A DNA stretch of 64,000 bases from Chitinophaga fulva (GTDB taxonomy: Bacteria > Bacteroidota > Bacteroidia > Chitinophagales > Chitinophagaceae), in the NCBI RefSeq assembly GCF_012927205.1, contig NZ_JABBGC010000003.1:930001-994000 (forward strand), read 5' to 3'. The notes under the pieces were generated by a model, which was given only the letters and a program-made list of their open reading frames with translations, was not told the DNA's origin and did no database searches. Numbering within the stretch: the stretch's first letter is position 1; the number at the start of each line of letters is the position of its first letter. The position numbers and the translations under genes are program-made. Of this stretch, positions 60,371 through 64,000 are shown piece after piece.

Positions 60371-61798
60371 TTAGCATTCGCTGAGACTGATCGGGATGTT
60401 GACAGCGAGGCCGCCATCAGATGTTTCCTTGTATTTGGAGTTCATGTCCAGGGCGGTGTCCCACATGGTTTTCACCACCGCATCGAGGGAAACCTTGGCC
60501 AGTTCAGGGTTGCTCTGAAGCGCCAGCTGGGAAGCCGTGATAGCTTTGATAGCGCCCATGGTATTTCTTTCAATGCAGGGGATCTGCACCAGTCCGCCAA
60601 TAGGATCGCAGGTAAGGCCGAGGTGGTGTTCCATGGCTATTTCAGCGGCCATCAGCACCTGGCGTTGGGACCCTCCGAGGCATTCTGTCAGCGCAGCAGC
60701 GGCCATAGCAGAAGAAACGCCTATTTCCGCCTGGCATCCGCCCATGGCAGCAGAGATGGTAGAGCGTTTTTTGAAGATGCTGCCTATTTCGGAAGCTGTG
60801 AGCAGGAACTGCATGATTTTATCATCGTGCAGGCCATCGCAGAAGGCGATGTAATATTGCAGTACAGCAGGAATTACACCAGCGGCGCCATTGGTGGGCG
60901 CCGTCACTACGCGGCCGAAAGACGCATTTTCTTCATTTACGGCGAGGGCAAAACAGCTCACCCAGTCGAGCGTATAGGTGAAATGTGCGCCGCCGGCACG
61001 GATGGCTTCTATCCACGAATTATAATCGGTATAAGAGCGTCCTTTCAGGAGTTTTTTATTGAGTGCAGCGGCACGGCGGGCCACTTTGAGGCCTCCGGGC
61101 AGTTCACCCGTAGTGTGACAGCCGCGGTAGGTGCATTCCTGCATTACGCGCCAGATATTGAGTACGCCAGTGCGGGTTTCGGCTTCCGGTCTCCAGGCCA
61201 GTTCATTTTCCATCACCAGTTCGGAGATGCTGAAACCGGTTTTAATGCAAAACTGCAGCAGTTGCCGGGCCGTATCGATAGGGAAAGGCAGGTCTACCGA
61301 GGTAGTACCGCCGTTTATTTCGCCTTCCTGCACCACAAAACCGCCACCAATAGAGTAATAGGTAGCTGCGCGTTTATCGCCATCGGCAAAGGTGACGAGG
61401 AAAACGAGGGCGTTGGGATGGAATGGCAGGGATTCCTCAAAGAGGAATTCGATGTCTTCCACCGGATCAAAATCAATTTCATACTTACCGGCCAGCATCA
61501 TTTTACGGCTGCGGCGCAGGTCATCTATTTTACTATTGATTTTATTAACGTCGAAAGTAACGGGGTCATCACCGCAAAGGCCCAACAGGACGGCGATATC
61601 AGTGCCGTGGCCATGGCCGGTTTTAGCGAGGGAGCCGTAGAGCAGTACCTGTAAACCGGTTACGGAAGATAGTTTCCCGGCGGCATCCAGTTCATGCAGG
61701 AAACGCTGGGCGGCCCTCCAGGGGCCTAAAGTATGGGAGCTGGACGGACCAATGCCAATCTTAAAAATGTCAAATACGGAAATACATTCGTGTGCCAC
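60371..61798 (-). CDS. sdaA: L-serine ammonia-lyase (iron-sulfur, single chain)
   Basis: A 475-residue enzyme converting serine to pyruvate and ammonia. The beta-type N-terminal domain starts ECISVFDIFKIGIGPSSSHTLGP. The alpha domain carries the [4Fe-4S] cysteines in HHLGLTCDPIGGLVQIPCIERN and nearby. The start is GTG 61798 (no upstream in-frame ATG fits). An ATG-TAG mini-frame (61803-61798) overlaps the GTG by one base. An octameric array lies 33-80 bp upstream. Confidence 0.94.
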   Translation of the reverse strand: MAHECISVFDIFKIGIGPSSSHTLGPWRAAQRFLHELDAAGKLSSVTGLQVLLYGSLAKTGHGHGTDIAVLLGLCGDDPVTFDVNKINSKIDDLRRSRKMMLAGKYEIDFDPVEDIEFLFEESLPFHPNALVFLVTFADGDKRAATYYSIGGGFVVQEGEINGGTTSVDLPFPIDTARQLLQFCIKTGFSISELVMENELAWRPEAETRTGVLNIWRVMQECTYRGCHTTGELPGGLKVARRAAALNKKLLKGRSYTDYNSWIEAIRAGGAHFTYTLDWVSCFALAVNEENASFGRVVTAPTNGAAGVIPAVLQYYIAFCDGLHDDKIMQFLLTASEIGSIFKKRSTISAAMGGCQAEIGVSSAMAAAALTECLGGSQRQVLMAAEIAMEHHLGLTCDPIGGLVQIPCIERNTMGAIKAITASQLALQSNPELAKVSLDAVVKTMWDTALDMNSKYKETSDGGLAVNIPISLSEC

Positions 61799-61830
61799 TA
61801 CATTATTGATTTACCTGTAAAAATAGGCCA

Positions 61831-61878
61831 TTTTACATATTCAGCTATTTACGGATTTTGTTATTTAACGATTTATGT
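61831..61878. repeat. Octameric array (6 units, one arm) upstream of sdaA
   Basis: From 61831: TTTTACAT, ATTCAGCT, ATTTACGG, ATTTTGTT, ATTTAACG and ATTTATGT, all at 8-bp phase. No opposing arm is present, unlike the other octameric loci. It lies between the FKBP terminator and sdaA. Confidence 0.8.
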
Positions 61879-61902
61879 TTGGAAGTAGCAGGAATGTGAC
61901 AT

Positions 61903-61931
61903 AAAAAGGGCTGACCTGTTGGGGTCAGCCC
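61903..61931 (-). terminator. Terminator of the FKBP lipoprotein genes
   Basis: GGGCTGACC (61908-61916) pairs with GGTCAGCCC (61923-61931). On the minus strand five T follow. Confidence 0.85.
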
Positions 61932-61938
61932 GGGAGAT

Positions 61939-62415
61939 TTATTTTTTAACGAGGTCTTTCAGTGTTACATCAAACAGCAGGACGGTGTTTGGTGCGATGC
62001 CTGGTCTTCCGCCGGGGCCGTATGCGTAGATAGAAGGCAGGAACAGTTTGATGCGTCCTCCTTTACCTATTTTGGGAATACCGATTTTCCAGCCATCGAT
62101 CACGCCGTTCAGGTCGAAGCTGATGTTTTCGTTGCTGTCGAAAGATTTTCCGTCCAGGAAAGTACCGGCATATTTCACGGTCACGTTGCTGGCGACAGTA
62201 GGTTTGTTGGCCACGTCACCGCTGTCGATGATCTGCCAGAAGATACTGCGAGGATCGTGGGAAGCAGTGATATTGTTGGTTTTCAGATAATTGACAATAA
62301 TAACGCTGTCAGCATCATACTGTGCTACCGCATCGTAAGCTGGCGTATTGTCCTTTTTGGAGCAGGCCGCCAGTAATGCCAGGCCTAACCCTCCCAGTAA
62401 AAAAACTTTCTTCAT
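61939..62415 (-). CDS. FKBP-type peptidyl-prolyl isomerase lipoprotein, copy A
   Basis: A 158-residue lipoprotein: MKKVFLLGGLGLALLAAC with lipobox Cys 18, then SKKDNTPAYDAVAQ. The FKBP domain has VTVKYAGTFLDGKSFDSNEN, VIDGWKIGIPKIGKGGRIKLFLP and the final TVLLFDVTLKDLVKK. Several active-site aromatics of classical FKBP are kept (Trp, Phe), so it may be active in the periplasm or on the outer membrane. It lies 35 bp downstream of a paralogue. Confidence 0.92.
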   Translation of the reverse strand: MKKVFLLGGLGLALLAACSKKDNTPAYDAVAQYDADSVIIVNYLKTNNITASHDPRSIFWQIIDSGDVANKPTVASNVTVKYAGTFLDGKSFDSNENISFDLNGVIDGWKIGIPKIGKGGRIKLFLPSIYAYGPGGRPGIAPNTVLLFDVTLKDLVKK

Positions 62416-62450
62416 TCCGTTGATATTTGGATTTTATAGTTACACAAAAG

Positions 62451-62933
62451 TTATCTGATATCTACCAGTTCCACATCGGAGATGAGGATGGCATTGGGTG
62501 GAACGATATCCGGTACGCCAGGGGCGCCGAAACCGAGGTATGGCGGGATATACATGCGTATCCTGCCACCTTTGGAAATTTTACCCAGCCCTATCTGCCA
62601 GCCGGGGATATGATTTTTAAGTATCCTGTTATTAAAGTTGGTCACATCGAATGAGGCGTCTATAACAGTACCATCAATCAGTTTGTTGGTATAGTTGACA
62701 AAAGCAATGGAGGTTGGTTTCAGATAATGAATGCTGTCACCGGGATTATAGATGCGATAGTAAAGCCCGGAGGGGTCACGTATGGCAATTTCATTATGGG
62801 CAAAGAGATATTGTTGTATGCGGGTATCTGTTTCCGCCAGGGCCAGGGGCGGCATCTCATCTGCTTTTTTGGAGCAGGAGAGCATTGTTAATACCGGCAG
62901 GCAGGCCAGGGCTATTTTCAGCAATAACTTCAT
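62451..62933 (-). CDS. FKBP-type peptidyl-prolyl isomerase lipoprotein, copy B
   Basis: A 160-residue lipoprotein: MKLLLKIALACLPVLTMLSC with lipobox Cys 20, then SKKADEMPP. FKBP core: SIAFVNYTNKLIDGTVIDASFD, IPGWQIGLGKISKGGRIRMYIPP and PPNAILISDVELVDI. It is clearly paralogous to the following gene. The usual tyrosine-aspartate pair of the FKBP pocket is not obvious, so catalytic activity is uncertain. Both genes are probably one transcript. Confidence 0.9.
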   Translation of the reverse strand: MKLLLKIALACLPVLTMLSCSKKADEMPPLALAETDTRIQQYLFAHNEIAIRDPSGLYYRIYNPGDSIHYLKPTSIAFVNYTNKLIDGTVIDASFDVTNFNNRILKNHIPGWQIGLGKISKGGRIRMYIPPYLGFGAPGVPDIVPPNAILISDVELVDIR

Positions 62934-63001
62934 TCAGTGTTCATTAATTTAGTTACCAGGGGTATCTGTGTAACGCAATACCAGCGGTAAAGTTACAAGA
63001 T

Positions 63002-63035
63002 AAAAAAACTCCTGCAGAAAGGTCTGCAGGAGTTT
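63002..63035 (-). terminator. Terminator of groL
   Basis: Perfect 12-bp stem AAACTCCTGCAG (63006-63017) with CTGCAGGAGTTT (63024-63035). On the minus strand seven T follow. Confidence 0.92.
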
Positions 63036-63057
63036 CTTTTTATGGTAATAAGACTGA

Positions 63058-64000
63058 TTAGTAGTCCATGCCCATACCATGTCCACCACCTGGCATAGCA
63101 GGAGCAGCGGATTTAGGTTCGGGTTTGTCAGCGATTACGCATTCAGTAGTCAGCAGCATACCAGCGATGGAAGCAGCGTTTTCGAGTGCGATACGGCTAA
63201 CTTTAGTTGGGTCGATAACACCGGCAGCCAGCATTTTTTCATATACTTCAGTGCGGGCGTTGAAACCAAAGTCACCTTTACCTTCTTTCACTTTCTGAAC
63301 AACGATGGAACCTTCGATACCAGCGTTAGCAGTGATTTGACGGAGAGGTTCTTCGATAGCGCGTTTGATGATAGCGATACCGGTTTGTTCGTCGTTGTTT
63401 TCACCTTTCAGTTTTTCGAGAGCTTCGATAGCGCGGATATAAGCCACACCACCGCCGGGAACGATACCTTCTTCCACAGCAGCGCGGGTAGCGTGCAGGG
63501 CGTCGTCTACGCGGTCTTTTTTCTCTTTCATTTCCACTTCGGTAGCAGCACCTACGTACAGTACAGCCACACCACCGCTCAGTTTAGCGAGGCGTTCCTG
63601 CAGTTTTTCGCGGTCGTAGTCGGAAGTAGTTACTTCGATCTGCGCTTTGATCTGACCGATGCGGGCCTGGATGTCTTTTTTCTGGCCTTTACCACCTACA
63701 ACGGTAGTATTGTCTTTATCGATGGTTACGGATTCAGCTTTACCCAGGTAAGTGAGGTCAGCATTTTCCAGTTTGTAACCTTGTTCTTCGCTGATAACGA
63801 TACCACCGGTGAGGGTAGCGATGTCCTGCAGCATGTCTTTTCTTCTGTCGCCGAAGCCAGGAGCTTTTACAGCCGCTACTTTCAGGGTACCACGCAGTTT
63901 ATTTACCACGAGGGTAGCCAGTGCTTCACCTTCCAGGTCTTCAGAGATGATCACCAGCGGAGCGCCCTGTTGAGCAACTTTTTCCAGGATGTGCAGGATA
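63058..64000 (-). CDS. groL: Chaperonin GroEL, C-terminal part (5' end outside window)
   Basis: The minus-strand frame is open to the window edge, so the first ~230 residues are missing. Visible landmarks are the apical-domain segment AVKAPGFGDRRKDMLQDIA, IKAQIEVTTSDYDREKLQERLAKLSGGVAVLYVGAATE and ALHATRAAVEEGIVPGGGVA. The tail ends MPGGGHGMGMDY, the Gly-Met-rich C-terminus. ATP-driven protein folding in the cytosol. The gene has its own terminator. The heat-shock leader lies outside the window. Confidence 0.97.
   Translation of the reverse strand, partial: ILHILEKVAQQGAPLVIISEDLEGEALATLVVNKLRGTLKVAAVKAPGFGDRRKDMLQDIATLTGGIVISEEQGYKLENADLTYLGKAESVTIDKDNTTVVGGKGQKKDIQARIGQIKAQIEVTTSDYDREKLQERLAKLSGGVAVLYVGAATEVEMKEKKDRVDDALHATRAAVEEGIVPGGGVAYIRAIEALEKLKGENNDEQTGIAIIKRAIEEPLRQITANAGIEGSIVVQKVKEGKGDFGFNARTEVYEKMLAAGVIDPTKVSRIALENAASIAGMLLTTECVIADKPEPKSAAPAMPGGGHGMGMDY

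Noticed and set aside
60248..61654. Long open frame (468 codons) on the plus strand opposite sdaA
   Set aside because: sdaA has complete family motifs on the other strand; this frame is only its complement.
1..64000. Prophage, integrative element or defence island
   Set aside because: No integrase, transposase, capsid, restriction or toxin-antitoxin signature was seen, and gene order is of housekeeping type.

Overview
The window reads as chromosomal DNA of a Bacteroidota bacterium, most likely of the family Chitinophagaceae (Chitinophaga-like). This is an inference from gene content: TonB-dependent receptors with N-terminal carboxypeptidase-regulatory-like domains, two DUF4249 lipoproteins (one paired with a receptor), DUF2807 and DUF4097-type proteins, a short primary sigma factor, a WbqC protein, a DUF3822 protein, type B ribosomal protein L31 and a short arginine decarboxylase. 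Several promoters match the Bacteroidota pattern TTTG-N19-21-TAnnTTTG. No rRNA, tRNA, CRISPR array, prophage, transposase or biosynthetic cluster is visible.

Layout. 1-4680: end of an OstA-like protein, nhaA, a small outer-membrane protein, and the bifunctional NAD(P)HX repair enzyme. 4969-9222: membrane pyrophosphatase, an NAD(P)-binding reductase with an operator inside its promoter, and a convergent AraC regulator. 9331-13026: a small HMA-like protein, a TonB receptor and its DUF4249 lipoprotein. 13124-19211: a sterol-desaturase-type enzyme, an FtsX/MacB-like permease, and a blaI/blaR1-like pair with two tandem operators. 19747-24080: acylphosphatase, a 2H-phosphoesterase-like protein, tpiA, a GlmU-like protein, rpmE2 and yajQ. 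24177-27176: an ECF sigma / anti-sigma operon with two putative adhesin-type envelope proteins. 27493-32631: a tandem duplication of an 825-residue outer-membrane receptor. 33117-42458: DUF2167, hemerythrin, lgt, bacilliredoxin, Hsp20, an orphan membrane sensor-like protein, a putative sRNA, arginine decarboxylase, WbqC and an LEA-like lipoprotein. 42635-53867: housekeeping genes (pyrE, Nudix, thioesterase, coaD, rsmD, MATE, folB, trxB, primary sigma factor, threonine aldolase). 54096-64000: valS, a peptidase-MA/TolB/barrel fusion, sdaA, two FKBP lipoproteins and the C-terminal part of groL.

The coding genes are mostly ordinary; the unusual signal is between them. Two families of short-period arrays recur in the intergenic regions. 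One has an exact 8-bp phase (ATTTNNNN units) at 1130-1206, 13035-13115, 43713-43813, 57293-57455 and 61831-61878. The other has a 7-bp phase (mostly AATTNNN) at 19429-19660, 36041-36075, 44443-44524, 49554-49689 and 60261-60281. Many fold back as inverted arrays (4+4, 6+6 or 5+5 units). They share a small dictionary of units across loci (ATTTACGG, ATTTGGTT, AATTACG, AATTGAG). They sit right against start or stop codons, and in two convergent gaps they fill the whole space between two stop codons. I know of no description of such a family in this phylum, though heptameric STRR repeats of cyanobacteria are a loose analogy.

Other regulatory findings are a REP-like palindrome family in two convergent gaps, three 17-bp direct repeats upstream of the duplicated receptor, two promoters whose spacer holds a dyad operator, and a compact promoter-to-terminator unit that looks like a small RNA.
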